Of a stretch of DNA of 64,000 nt, positions 9,137 through 17,815 are shown in pieces. A model generated the notes under the pieces. It was given only the letters and a program-made list of their open reading frames with translations. It made no database searches and was not told where the DNA came from. Each line of letters starts with the position of its first letter. The stretch's first letter is position 1. Made by a program: the position numbers and the translations under genes. The stretch comes from WJMT01 sp964599635 (GTDB lineage: Bacteria; Acidobacteriota; Aminicenantia; Aminicenantales; Aminicenantaceae): contig CAZRGM010000007.1 in the NCBI GenBank assembly GCA_964599635.1, positions 49,669 through 113,668 of the forward strand. Reading direction: 5' to 3'.

Positions 9137-10363
9137 ATGAATGAAGAAATAAATTTGGATAGACTGAAAAATAATCTGATAGAACTCTCTCAAATAGGAA
9201 AAGATCCCGCCGGAGGCTTAAGCCGGCCTTCATTCAGCAAAGCTGACTTGGAAGCAAGAGAATGGCTTAAAGATAAAATATCCTGTGCCGGCCTGGAAGT
9301 CAGCCATGATGGAGCAGGCAATATATTCGGGACCCTGGAAGGAAAAGGGGAAACCGTCATGGCCGGTTCTCATATTGATACGGTCATCAATGGCGGAATG
9401 TTTGACGGAACTGTAGGAGTGCTTTCAGCTCTTGAATGTTTACAAATTATTAAAGAAAATGGGATCAAACACATCAATCCTTTATCTGTGGCTTCTTTTA
9501 CTGACGAAGAAGGGAATCTAGTCGGTGATTTTTTGGGATCCAGAGCATTCACAGGAGCCCTAAAAAGAGATACTTTGGAAAAAGGGCTAACTCAATTCGG
9601 TCAGCCCTTAGCAAACATTCTTAAAAATACAGAATTTACACTAGATTCCATAATGAGTGCCAGTAAACAGCGGCCTCAGATCAAAGCCTTTATTGAAATC
9701 CATATTGAACAAGGTTCTCAGCTGGAAACTGAGGATAAATCCATTGGAATCGTCAAAAGCATTGCGGGAAAAAACTTATGGACCTGCTTGTTTCAAGGAT
9801 TAGCAACTCATGCCGGCACCACTCCCTTTGAACTTCGTCATGATGCTTTTTTAGGCCTTGCTGATTTTGCGCTCAAAGCAACTCATTATGTAGCCAAAGA
9901 GCACTATGGGAGCATGCTGACCGTAGGAAACGCACGGCTTTATCCAGGAGCTTTCAGTATTATTCCCGGCAGAGTTGAATTTTCCCTAGATTTTAGAAGT
10001 CAATCCAGTCAGACTCTTAGAGAAATTGAAGTAAAACTTTTGGAATTTGCTGAAGATATCTCCAACTCTCGCGGACTTCAGTTCCATTATAAAACCATGG
10101 ACAAAACAGAACCGGTCAAAACTATTCCCTATATTAAAGACCTTATGGCAAAATTTTGTGAGGAACTTGATTATCCGTACATGTTTCTCAACAGCGGAGC
10201 AGGACATGACGCCCAAATCTTAAATCTGATTACTGATATCGGTATGATATTCATTCCTTGTGAAGACGGAATCAGCCACTCCCCCCAAGAAAAAATCGAC
10301 TGGGAAGATTTGGGAAAAGCAGCCAACTTACTGTTAAAACTCCTGATAGAGCTCTCTTCTTAA
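9137..10363 (+). CDS. M20-family amidohydrolase (allantoate amidohydrolase / N-carbamoyl-amino-acid hydrolase type)
   Basis: A 408-residue zinc amidohydrolase of the AllC/HyuC group, which hydrolyses carbamoyl or allantoate C-N bonds. Seen: AGNIFGTLEG, the metal-ligand blocks GSHIDTVINGGMFDGTVGV and FTDEEG, IEIHIEQGSQLE, and the substrate-binding LNSGAGHDAQ and SHSPQE near the C-terminus. The ATG at 9137 is preferred over a GTG 15 nt upstream because gaggtgag lies at proper spacing. No other purine or hydantoin genes are nearby, so the substrate cannot be assigned; a salvage role in amino-acid or ureide breakdown is possible. Confidence 0.85.
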   Translation: MNEEINLDRLKNNLIELSQIGKDPAGGLSRPSFSKADLEAREWLKDKISCAGLEVSHDGAGNIFGTLEGKGETVMAGSHIDTVINGGMFDGTVGVLSALECLQIIKENGIKHINPLSVASFTDEEGNLVGDFLGSRAFTGALKRDTLEKGLTQFGQPLANILKNTEFTLDSIMSASKQRPQIKAFIEIHIEQGSQLETEDKSIGIVKSIAGKNLWTCLFQGLATHAGTTPFELRHDAFLGLADFALKATHYVAKEHYGSMLTVGNARLYPGAFSIIPGRVEFSLDFRSQSSQTLREIEVKLLEFAEDISNSRGLQFHYKTMDKTEPVKTIPYIKDLMAKFCEELDYPYMFLNSGAGHDAQILNLITDIGMIFIPCEDGISHSPQEKIDWEDLGKAANLLLKLLIELSS

Positions 10364-10409
10364 GCCCAAAATGTAACTCTGTTTAAATAATATATTTCGG
10401 GAGGAAACT

Positions 10410-11090
10410 ATGCGGCACCATAAACAACCATTATTGCTGGGAACCGCTCTTGTGATTTTTATCAGTCTTTCATGTCAAGAACCTTGTGAAAATGAAAGCA
10501 CATTTTATCCTTATTGGCATCAGCGGGTTTCTTTATTTGAAACCCTTCCTGACTTAGAAAACGAGATTGTTTTTTTAGGAGACAGCCTCACAGACGGATG
10601 CAATTGGAGTGAGATACTTCAGGACAAAAGGATCCTCAACAGAGGCATCAGCGGGGATGTCACTGCTGGAGTGATTTCTAGACTGGATGAATTGGTTGAA
10701 TCAAAGCCTTTAATGGTGTTTTTAATGATAGGCATCAATGACCTTGCAGAAGGGAAAATTGAAGAAGAAGTTGTCTATAACATCAAGCAGATTGTGAAAA
10801 TGATTCATAAGGAATCACCGGAGACAAAAATAATTCTTCAAAGCTTACTCCCAGTCAATAAAAATTTCGGACTGTATGGGGACTATACCAATAAAACCGA
10901 GCACATCATCCGAATAAACAGAGCTTTAAAAAACTTTTCTCAATCCAATGAAATCACATACATAGCCCTCTATTCTTTATTCGCAACTAAAGACCACCTC
11001 CTCAATCCAGAGTATACAAACGATGGACTTCATTTGAAAGGAAACGGTTACCTGATTTGGAAATCAGCTGTTGAAAAATATATCAATTGA
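10410..11090 (+). CDS. SGNH/GDSL hydrolase lipoprotein
   Basis: A 226-residue secreted esterase-like protein. The N-terminus is a lipoprotein signal (hydrophobic stretch ending FISLSCQEP, lipid-modified Cys about residue 22). The SGNH blocks follow: GDSLTDG (catalytic Ser), RGISGD, GINDL and the C-terminal NDGLHLKGNGY holding the catalytic Asp and His. Its role is probably envelope-side ester hydrolysis or deacetylation; the substrate is unknown. The ATG follows a strong ribosome site (gggaggaaact). The 3' end overlaps the convergent gene at 11083 by 8 nt. Confidence 0.85.
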   Translation: MRHHKQPLLLGTALVIFISLSCQEPCENESTFYPYWHQRVSLFETLPDLENEIVFLGDSLTDGCNWSEILQDKRILNRGISGDVTAGVISRLDELVESKPLMVFLMIGINDLAEGKIEEEVVYNIKQIVKMIHKESPETKIILQSLLPVNKNFGLYGDYTNKTEHIIRINRALKNFSQSNEITYIALYSLFATKDHLLNPEYTNDGLHLKGNGYLIWKSAVEKYIN

Positions 11091-11736
11091 TTTGCTTTCT
11101 TATTTTATCATAAAATCTTCTCTGCTTTTGAGTCAGTTCACTTTTGACAGCTTGATCCCTTTCTTCAGCACGGCGAAGTATATCTAGATATCTTTTATTT
11201 TTAATACTGTCATCTTTCAGCCTCGGGATCCATAAAGGAACTCTGTATTTTATTAAAATATCTCGAATTTTAACGGTCTGCTCTTCAGTTAAAGAAAGCT
11301 CTTCTTTTAAAAATTCCACATCTTTTTCTAAAGCTGCCATTATAGGAAAGTTCTCAGCGACCGGAGGAAACCATTGAACAGGGGGTTTCGGCCTGAACAA
11401 CATCTGACTAAGCCTTTTTCTTTGAACAGGGGTTAAAAAAGGAGCCAGCTCATAATAGAGAGATTGACTTGCTTTCTGTATCTGCTTTTGATAATCATTT
11501 CTTATGTTTCTGACCCTTTTGGCATGCTTAGAAAGAATGCTCCGGACTTGAGAAGAACTGTCTTTATTTGGATCCAGGACTCTTTCATAGAATGCGGGAA
11601 GCCGATTTGGATTGATCCTAGAGAAAGCTTCCTTTATTCGGTTCTGGACAACAATCCTGTTCAACATGAATCCAATAAAAATGCCAATAACAAGGACTAT
11701 AATGGCCCAAAAAGTGATCTTTGTTTTTACGTTCAT
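11083..11736 (-). CDS. Membrane-anchored Spy/CpxP-like (LTxxQ) periplasmic protein
   Basis: 217 residues with an N-terminal membrane anchor (about 8-28) and a helical, highly charged periplasmic part carrying two LTxxQ-type motifs (LTPVQRKRLSQML and LTEEQTVKIRDIL). This architecture is typical of Spy/CpxP-related periplasmic chaperones or heavy-metal sensors. It is the third gene of an operon headed by an ECF sigma factor, so a role in sensing envelope stress and controlling that sigma factor is the likely reading, by inference. Confidence 0.6.
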   Translation of the reverse strand: MNVKTKITFWAIIVLVIGIFIGFMLNRIVVQNRIKEAFSRINPNRLPAFYERVLDPNKDSSSQVRSILSKHAKRVRNIRNDYQKQIQKASQSLYYELAPFLTPVQRKRLSQMLFRPKPPVQWFPPVAENFPIMAALEKDVEFLKEELSLTEEQTVKIRDILIKYRVPLWIPRLKDDSIKNKRYLDILRRAEERDQAVKSELTQKQRRFYDKIRKQIN

Positions 11737-11753
11737 GGTCCATGCTCCCCATA

Positions 11754-12068
11754 TTAAAATAGAGGAAGATTCTCCAAATCGTTATAAACGGCTTCTGAAG
11801 CAAAAATGGCCTCCTCTTCAGAAAAAAAATCCCCAATCCTAACATTATAGGAGATCAATACTAAAAGCAAAATGACGCTTACGACAGCAATCTTCCTGAA
11901 TACTGATTTGACAGATTCATAAAAAACAAGACCCTTCTTCCTACTCTTTTCGATTTCTTCTATCCGGTCCATCACCCGTTCGGCAAAATAAGGTCCGAAA
12001 AATGACTCAGCCTTTTTAGAAAATATTTTGATTTGGTCTTTGATTCTGTCTTTTATTTCCTCTCCCAT
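11754..12068 (-). CDS. Small single-pass membrane protein, possible anti-sigma partner
   Basis: 104 residues: a cytoplasmic helical N-terminal half (KDRIKDQIKIFSKKAESFFGPYFAERVMDRIEE), one membrane helix (about residues 60-78, IAVVSVILLLVLISYNV) and a short outer tail. It overlaps the ECF sigma gene by 16 nt. Position and topology fit an anti-sigma factor, but no zinc-binding ZAS motif (HxxxCxxC) is present and I recognise no named family, so the function is inferred from context only. Confidence 0.55.
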   Translation of the reverse strand: MGEEIKDRIKDQIKIFSKKAESFFGPYFAERVMDRIEEIEKSRKKGLVFYESVKSVFRKIAVVSVILLLVLISYNVRIGDFFSEEEAIFASEAVYNDLENLPLF

Positions 12069-12646
12069 TTTTCATTCTCCCCATAATTTATTCCTTCATA
12101 TAAAGGCTTAAGAATAATTTTTAATTTTTCCATTCCTCTGGCTAGCCGAGACATCACGGTCCCTTTAGGAATATTCAATATTTCAGCAGTTTCTTCTGAC
12201 GTATATCCATTGATATATCTTAAGATAATAACCGTCCGGAATTTGGGAACAAGCCTCTGAAGTCCTCTATTTATCAGATCATTCGTTTCTAAAGAATTGC
12301 CGGCATTGGTTTGATTTCTAAACCTATCATCTGTCATATTTGCTTTCCGGGAAAACATTAGATTTCTGACTTTTCGCTTCCTGATCACATTAAGGCTTAA
12401 ATTAATAGCGATTTTTGTTAGATATGTGCCCACAGTAGAATCCCCTCTGAATTTAGAAAGAGATTTGTAAAATTTAATAAATGTCTCTTGTCCCACATCC
12501 TCTGCTTCTGGTCCAGCTCCCAATATTCCCATGACCGTTCCTGCGACTTGAGGCTCATATTTTAAGACTAATTCCTTAAACGCATTTTTGTTTCCGTTCC
12601 GGGCTTGAGCTATGAGACCTTTCTCATCCTTCTCAATCAATCCCAC
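12053..12646 (-). CDS. ECF (RpoE-type) RNA polymerase sigma factor
   Basis: 197 residues with sigma-2 (NAFKELVLKYEPQVAGTVMGIL, AEDVGQETFIKFYKSLSKFRG) and sigma-4 (LVPKFRTVIILRYINGYTSEETAEILNIPKGTVMSRLARGMEKLK) regions, the two domains of extracytoplasmic-function sigma factors. The first possible start is GTG at 12646; a TTG two codons on has a better-spaced gaggtg and could be the true start. It overlaps the downstream small membrane gene, and the LTxxQ protein completes a probable three-gene stress operon. Confidence 0.9.
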   Translation of the reverse strand: MGLIEKDEKGLIAQARNGNKNAFKELVLKYEPQVAGTVMGILGAGPEAEDVGQETFIKFYKSLSKFRGDSTVGTYLTKIAINLSLNVIRKRKVRNLMFSRKANMTDDRFRNQTNAGNSLETNDLINRGLQRLVPKFRTVIILRYINGYTSEETAEILNIPKGTVMSRLARGMEKLKIILKPLYEGINYGENEKWERK

Positions 12647-12829
12647 CTCACTTTATTCTTGAAATCTAGTTTCCATGACTTCCTTTTTTGACTTCGTCTT
12701 GAAATTGTGATCCGGTTGAAACACCCTTAAAAATTTATCCACACTTCAATCTCGTAAAATTTGACCTTCTTACAATTTAGACAATTATAAAGACCGTCTT
12801 ATTCCATTCTACCAGATACCGTTTATGTT

Positions 12830-13264
12830 TTACTCAAGATCCTCAGGTTTTGGTTTATAACGGCGCATTTCCTTTTTTTCTGACCTTTTCTTTTTCTCTT
12901 CCAACATTTTTTCTTGAGCCTTTTTGGATCGCTTTCGTTTTTTTCGCCTTATCTTCTCTATCCTCTGCTGCTCCTTACTCTTTTCTCCCAAAATCAGGGC
13001 CTCGATCTTATCCGTAAGAAGCCTCCTTGCGAGGAACCTGTTAATGGACTGAAATCTCTCTCTTTGGCATTTGACTTCAACACCTGTTGGAATATGTTTC
13101 AAATAGACACAGGTGGCTGTTTTGTTAGTCCTCTGTCCCCCCTTGCCGCTTGAACGGATAAAATTCTCCTTTAAATCCTTCTCGTAAATTCCTAATTTTT
13201 TCATTCGCCTTCGCAGTTCTCTCTCTTTTGATTTTTTCACTCCAAAGGAAAGCTTTCCGAACAT
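12830..13264 (-). CDS. Stand-alone GGQ-domain release-factor-like protein
   Basis: 144 residues containing the class I release-factor domain 3 signature SSGKGGQRTNKTATCVYLKHIPTGVEVKCQ (GGQ at 42-44) and a Lys/Arg-rich C-terminal tail, but no codon-recognition domain. Such proteins (ArfB/YaeJ, PrfH, mitochondrial MTRFR) hydrolyse peptidyl-tRNA on stalled ribosomes; the KxPTGVEVKCQ wording is closest to the PrfH/MTRFR type. The ATG at 13264 is preferred over a GTG five codons upstream because cggag lies 6 nt before it. It probably serves ribosome rescue. Confidence 0.85.
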   Translation of the reverse strand: MFGKLSFGVKKSKERELRRRMKKLGIYEKDLKENFIRSSGKGGQRTNKTATCVYLKHIPTGVEVKCQRERFQSINRFLARRLLTDKIEALILGEKSKEQQRIEKIRRKKRKRSKKAQEKMLEEKKKRSEKKEMRRYKPKPEDLE

Positions 13265-13449
13265 AGAGTCTCCGTTCACTTATTCATTCTAATCCATTTT
13301 ACCTAAACGATTCATGAAAAATGACCCTATCTTCATTATCAATTTATCTTCAGCGATATGCAAGGTTATTTCAAAAATGACAAATGTCACTCTTTTCTTG
13401 TTACTGATTTACAGAAAACACAGCTCTTCCTACATAAAACATATTATGC

Positions 13450-13455
13450 TAGACT
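13450..13455 (+). promoter_or_regulatory. Extended -10 element 6 nt before an ATG (possible leaderless transcript)
   Basis: TGC-TAGACT ends at 13455 and the ATG of the next gene is at 13462, where transcription should begin. There is no Shine-Dalgarno sequence (gactatccctATG). The -35 region (17 nt upstream, TTCCTA) is poor, as expected for an extended -10 promoter. The pattern suggests a leaderless mRNA. Confidence 0.45.
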
Positions 13456-13461
13456 ATCCCT

Positions 13462-13902
13462 ATGAGTCAGTTTATAGTGATATTAATCCTCGCTTTAAAT
13501 TCTCTGGCCCCTCAATCGACAACACTTCCCAGTAAAATAGAAAGAGCCTTTCTTCAAAACAATCCTCATATGCTTTATTCACTTTTTCCTTCCGGTTATC
13601 CTATCAACTTGTCATTCCCTGAACCGATTTCTTTTTCAGACCAGCTCACGAAACAACAGGCCTATTTCCTTTTTCAGAAAATTTTCTCAGACTATTTAAC
13701 TTTTGAATTTTATTCATTATCAGAAACCCAAGAATTTAAAAATAACGATTTCATATTTAAAACAAGATGGTCTTTTAAAGATAAAAAAAACAACAACCAG
13801 TATGTATTTCACGTGTTTTTCTTGATAAAAAAATCAGAGAATACCGCTAAAAATAGACCTGGAATATGGAAAATCATAGAAATAAAAGCAGAGCGAATTT
13901 GA
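13462..13902 (+). CDS. Secreted DUF4783-like protein of unknown function
   Basis: 146 residues with a signal peptide (first ~20) and a small mixed alpha/beta domain (KIERAFLQNNPHMLYSLFP...LTKQQAYFLFQKIFSDYLTFEFYS...FKTRWSFKDKKNNNQYVFHVFFLIKK...WKIIEIKAERI). The arrangement resembles DUF4783/NTF2-like secreted proteins, a weak resemblance only. Its last 37 nt overlap the start of the large histidine kinase, so the two are co-translated and it may be an accessory protein of that sensor (inference). Confidence 0.6.
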   Translation: MSQFIVILILALNSLAPQSTTLPSKIERAFLQNNPHMLYSLFPSGYPINLSFPEPISFSDQLTKQQAYFLFQKIFSDYLTFEFYSLSETQEFKNNDFIFKTRWSFKDKKNNNQYVFHVFFLIKKSENTAKNRPGIWKIIEIKAERI

Positions 13903-16900
13903 ATAAAAATCAAGGCAACCAAAAAATCAAGTTTCTGAAGCTCAGCTTTCTCATCAGCTCAGGCATTTCTGCCGTTATTCTCATTATCTGGTTACTTTAC
14001 CCTCTCTTGATTTCTTCAAACTACTATCAAAATAGCCTTCATCAACTGAGAAATAAATCCAATGCCATAAAAAAGGAATTTTCTTCATCTGTTAAACAAC
14101 TTCTTGATAACCATAATATTCTAAAAAATCTTAAGATCCCCGAAGATGAAAAAGAAATATTCTCTATTTTCGAAAAATTTCAACTCAATAAAAGCCAGGA
14201 AGGGATTGCTTATTATGATGAATTAAAACAGATTAAGCTATGGTCCGGTAAAGTTATAGACATCCAGCAAATTCTTCTTTCCCCAAAAAATAATAAATTA
14301 CCCATCCCGAAAACCTTTTTAATAAAAGATAAAGCTTCTGTATACCTAATCTCCATAAATAAAACCAACAGAGAGACATATTTTGCTTTCTACTATTTAT
14401 TAGCGTTTTTACCTCAATTTAGAGCTCAGTATCTTCAGGAATATCACTTTCTTAAAGATGAATTGATGTCCAACTGCAAAATCGATTACTGGGATTTCAG
14501 AGAGGACATATCCGGTTTTGAAAGAATATTCGCCAAACACAATGATGAGTATATTGGACAACCCAGACTTCAGAATAAAATACAAACTATCTTTTTTCCA
14601 CTAAGAAATGAGCAAAACCACATCATGGCGACCGTGACTTTGAGCTCCCCTCCCTTAACTTCAATCATATCAACTCAAAAACAGAATATACTGCTGGTAT
14701 TTTATCTTTTTCTCATTTTGTCTCTTATTCTGCTGCTTATCTATATAATGAAAACTGCTCCATTTTCCAAAAACCTTAACTTTATTCAAAAATTTTTGAT
14801 CATTTTGATCATGATCGGCATTCGTCTTATTTTCCTCCCTATGAGCAGACTGGAACGAGTTCAGTCTCTTTCAATTTTTTCTCCGTCTACCGCGAGTTTC
14901 ATTTCTCTAGACAATCTCACAAAATCACCTGCTGACATATTTCTGACATCTCTTTGGCTTGCCTCCATACTTTGGTTCTTTTTGTCTCTGTTTAAAAAAT
15001 CCATAAAAACATGGCCTCAAAAATATTCTTACACTCGAAGTATCATCCTATGTACTGTGTCTTCTATCCTATCTGTTTTTCTCATCCATATTCTGTATAA
15101 ACTGATCTATCATTTAGGCTTCAATACAAAACAAACTCTATTGAATCTCTCGTCAAAACCTAGCTTTTTTCTCTTGCATATCAGTATTCTGTTTTTTGTT
15201 CTGAGCTTCTTCTTCACGGCTTATATCATTTTTAAAACAACTTATTCTCATTTTACCCCTAAAGCCATCCCTTTTACAGCACTCGCAGCAGCAATTTGTG
15301 CTTATATTTTCATGTTTGATGGGAAAAATCCTGTTCTTATTTTTTTTCTTCAGGCATCAGTCCTGTTTCTCCTCCTTGCCTTGATCTATTACCCCCATCT
15401 CAGTAAAAAAAAAGAACTCCTCTTTTCCATATTTGTGATATCAGTGCTTTTTATACACTCATCACTTCATTTCGTAAGCGCTGATAAAAAGAAAGCAATT
15501 TTAGAACATTCCTTAAAAAATACGGTCACTTCACAAGAAGAATGGGCTGTATTCCTTATTCAAGAATCTATCCAAGAGATACAAGAAAACCAAAATCAAG
15601 TCCTTGCTTTTTTCCAAAGCCACAAGCCTCTAGACATAGCCTCATCCCTTTGGAAAAGAAGTCTCATAGCAAAATTTAACTGGTACTCAAGCTTAGAATT
15701 TATAAGCCCCGAAGGAAACATTATCTCCCGATTTTCTTTAAATATTCCTAATCTTCAAACTGGGGCTGATGTCCCTTTCAGCAAAAATTGGGCTATAACA
15801 CGCCAGTCTATACCTTTTTTGGGACAAGAAAAGCAGTTTCTTTCTGGATATAAGGACTGGATAGAAAATGACCAATACAGAGGGAGAACCATTATTTCTC
15901 TCTCTGTAGGTTATGAAATGCTTCCTTTTCTCTATTCGGCAAATCCTTATTTTGAACTCACAAGAGCTACCTCTATTCCTTCCTTAAAACATCTCAATCT
16001 AGGATTTGCTGTTTTTGATCTTCAAGGAAAGCTCATATTCAATCCCAATAATATCTCAAAGGGAATATCCTCAAAATCTCTCAAGAAAATTCACTCCTCA
16101 AACCAACCCGTCTGGTCTATCTTTTCTGATAAAGGAAAAAAATTTAAAAGCCTTTCTTTCATCAAAGAAAATTCTATCTATTCCTTTTTTATTCCTCAAA
16201 AGACCTTCATGACTCATACGGCCGAATTTTTAATTACATTTTTTCTCTACTTTTTCTTTACCTCATTGATCACTTTTATCTTTTTTTCTGTTTCTCATAA
16301 AAAGAGGTTGAAAAATCCTCTTTGGTCTTTCTCGAATCGGGTTTACATTTCATTCATTGTTGTTTCTCTCCTCCCTCTTCTCCTGTTTTCAGTTTTAACC
16401 CGAAGCTTTTTCTCGCAAATTTTTACTCAACAATTGACTGAGGAAGCAGAAGTCCAGGCTCAATTTGCCCACAGCATTATGGAAGATTTTATATTCTTTC
16501 AGCAAGAAGAAGAACTTAACCTGTCTATACCCCCCGATGAAATGGTGATATGGATAAGCTCTACTATTTCCAATGATGTAAATCTCTATGTCAACGGGAA
16601 GTTAGTTTCTTCAAGTCACAGGGAATTTTTTGATTATGGGATCCTTCCTGAACTCATTAATGGAGATATCTATTACAAGGCCCAATATCAAAATAATCCA
16701 TTTTACACCCAAACTCAAAAAATAGGTGAATATTCTTTCCATACTTTGACTATTCCCTATGGACATCAAAACTCTTTTTTCCTGATTTCTCTTCCTTTCC
16801 CCCTTGAACAAGAAGAAATCTCAGCATTTTCTTATGAGCTGTTCGAATTTCTGGTTTTCATCTCATTCTTCTTTACAGCTTCTGTACTGGTGCTGGCCAG

Positions 16901-17759
16901 GGGAATAGGAGGCATGATTTTAAATCCGATTCAAAAGCTCCTCTCCGGAACTAAAGAAGTCAGTTTGGGAAATCTTGAAGTGTCCATTCCTTATAAAAAA
17001 CAAGATGAAATGAAAACACTGATCGAAGGCTTCAATACAATGGTCATAAGTCTCAGAAAACACCAGCAAGAACTTGCGGACATCAGTAAAAAAATTGCCT
17101 GGGCTGAAATGGCTCGAAAAGTGGCTCATGAAATTAAAAATCCTCTCACTCCCATACAGCTCTCCGCGGAACATCTTATGAGAGTCTATGAAGACAGGAG
17201 AGAAGATTTTGAAAAAGTGCTGAAAGAATCCACATCCTATATAGTCAATGAAGTGGAGAACTTAAGAAGAATAGCCCAGGACTTTTTAGAAACACCCAAA
17301 AAAGCTTCCCTACAAAAAGAAACCTTAAATCTCAAAGAAATCATTAAAGAGACCACAAAACCTTATAAAAGTATCTTATCAGAAAGAATTAAATTCGAAG
17401 AGATCTTTGATAAACAGGACCTGTTCTTTTCTGGAGACAAAGCAAAAATAAAAACGGTTTTTAGAAATATCCTGACCAACGCCATAGAATCAATAAAGGA
17501 TAGTGGAGTCATCGAGATTAAAGCCTCTTCGACAAATAGTGAAATAAAAGTTGAAATAAAAGATACAGGAATGGGAGTTGAAAAACAAATGTTGAATACG
17601 ATTTTTGAATCCTATTTTTCAACCAAAAAAGGAGGAACAGGATTAGGATTGCCTATAGCGAAAAAAATACTTGAAGATCATGGAGGAACTATCAGCGCTA
17701 CTTTGAATAAACCAAAGGGATTGATTATATCCATGACTCTGGAAAAAGTAAAATCATAA
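13866..17759 (+). CDS. Very large multi-pass NtrY-like sensor histidine kinase
   Basis: 1297 residues, far longer than ordinary NtrY (~700). Order seen: one membrane helix (about 26-48), an extracytoplasmic domain (~50-275), a block of six to eight membrane helices (~280-540), a second extracytoplasmic domain (~545-780), paired helices (~785-850), a third loop, a last helix (~1000), HAMP (~1015-1070), HisKA with MARKVAHEIKNPLTPIQLSAEHL (phospho-His at 1088) and HATPase_c (N-box NILTNAIES, G-boxes DTGMGV and GGTGLGLPIAK). The phosphotransfer segment matches the NtrY signature. No response regulator is adjacent; the NtrC-type activator at 43561 is a plausible partner, but that is inference. Coding is strongly AT-rich (17 G+C of 60 in 14701-14760). 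Confidence 0.9.
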   Translation: MENHRNKSRANLNKNQGNQKIKFLKLSFLISSGISAVILIIWLLYPLLISSNYYQNSLHQLRNKSNAIKKEFSSSVKQLLDNHNILKNLKIPEDEKEIFSIFEKFQLNKSQEGIAYYDELKQIKLWSGKVIDIQQILLSPKNNKLPIPKTFLIKDKASVYLISINKTNRETYFAFYYLLAFLPQFRAQYLQEYHFLKDELMSNCKIDYWDFREDISGFERIFAKHNDEYIGQPRLQNKIQTIFFPLRNEQNHIMATVTLSSPPLTSIISTQKQNILLVFYLFLILSLILLLIYIMKTAPFSKNLNFIQKFLIILIMIGIRLIFLPMSRLERVQSLSIFSPSTASFISLDNLTKSPADIFLTSLWLASILWFFLSLFKKSIKTWPQKYSYTRSIILCTVSSILSVFLIHILYKLIYHLGFNTKQTLLNLSSKPSFFLLHISILFFVLSFFFTAYIIFKTTYSHFTPKAIPFTALAAAICAYIFMFDGKNPVLIFFLQASVLFLLLALIYYPHLSKKKELLFSIFVISVLFIHSSLHFVSADKKKAILEHSLKNTVTSQEEWAVFLIQESIQEIQENQNQVLAFFQSHKPLDIASSLWKRSLIAKFNWYSSLEFISPEGNIISRFSLNIPNLQTGADVPFSKNWAITRQSIPFLGQEKQFLSGYKDWIENDQYRGRTIISLSVGYEMLPFLYSANPYFELTRATSIPSLKHLNLGFAVFDLQGKLIFNPNNISKGISSKSLKKIHSSNQPVWSIFSDKGKKFKSLSFIKENSIYSFFIPQKTFMTHTAEFLITFFLYFFFTSLITFIFFSVSHKKRLKNPLWSFSNRVYISFIVVSLLPLLLFSVLTRSFFSQIFTQQLTEEAEVQAQFAHSIMEDFIFFQQEEELNLSIPPDEMVIWISSTISNDVNLYVNGKLVSSSHREFFDYGILPELINGDIYYKAQYQNNPFYTQTQKIGEYSFHTLTIPYGHQNSFFLISLPFPLEQEEISAFSYELFEFLVFISFFFTASVLVLARGIGGMILNPIQKLLSGTKEVSLGNLEVSIPYKKQDEMKTLIEGFNTMVISLRKHQQELADISKKIAWAEMARKVAHEIKNPLTPIQLSAEHLMRVYEDRREDFEKVLKESTSYIVNEVENLRRIAQDFLETPKKASLQKETLNLKEIIKETTKPYKSILSERIKFEEIFDKQDLFFSGDKAKIKTVFRNILTNAIESIKDSGVIEIKASSTNSEIKVEIKDTGMGVEKQMLNTIFESYFSTKKGGTGLGLPIAKKILEDHGGTISATLNKPKGLIISMTLEKVKS

Positions 17760-17790
17760 AATGATCCTCATCATTTTATGATGGATCATT
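17760..17790. terminator. Hairpin between convergent genes
   Basis: AATGATC...GATCATT encloses CATCAT-TTT-ATGATG, a roughly 13-bp stem with a small bulge starting at the histidine-kinase stop. It lacks a clear T-run on either side, so it may act as a weak or bidirectional terminator or as mRNA 3' protection. Confidence 0.5.
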
Positions 17791-17815
17791 CAGATTAAAT
17801 AAGTAAACAAAGCCG

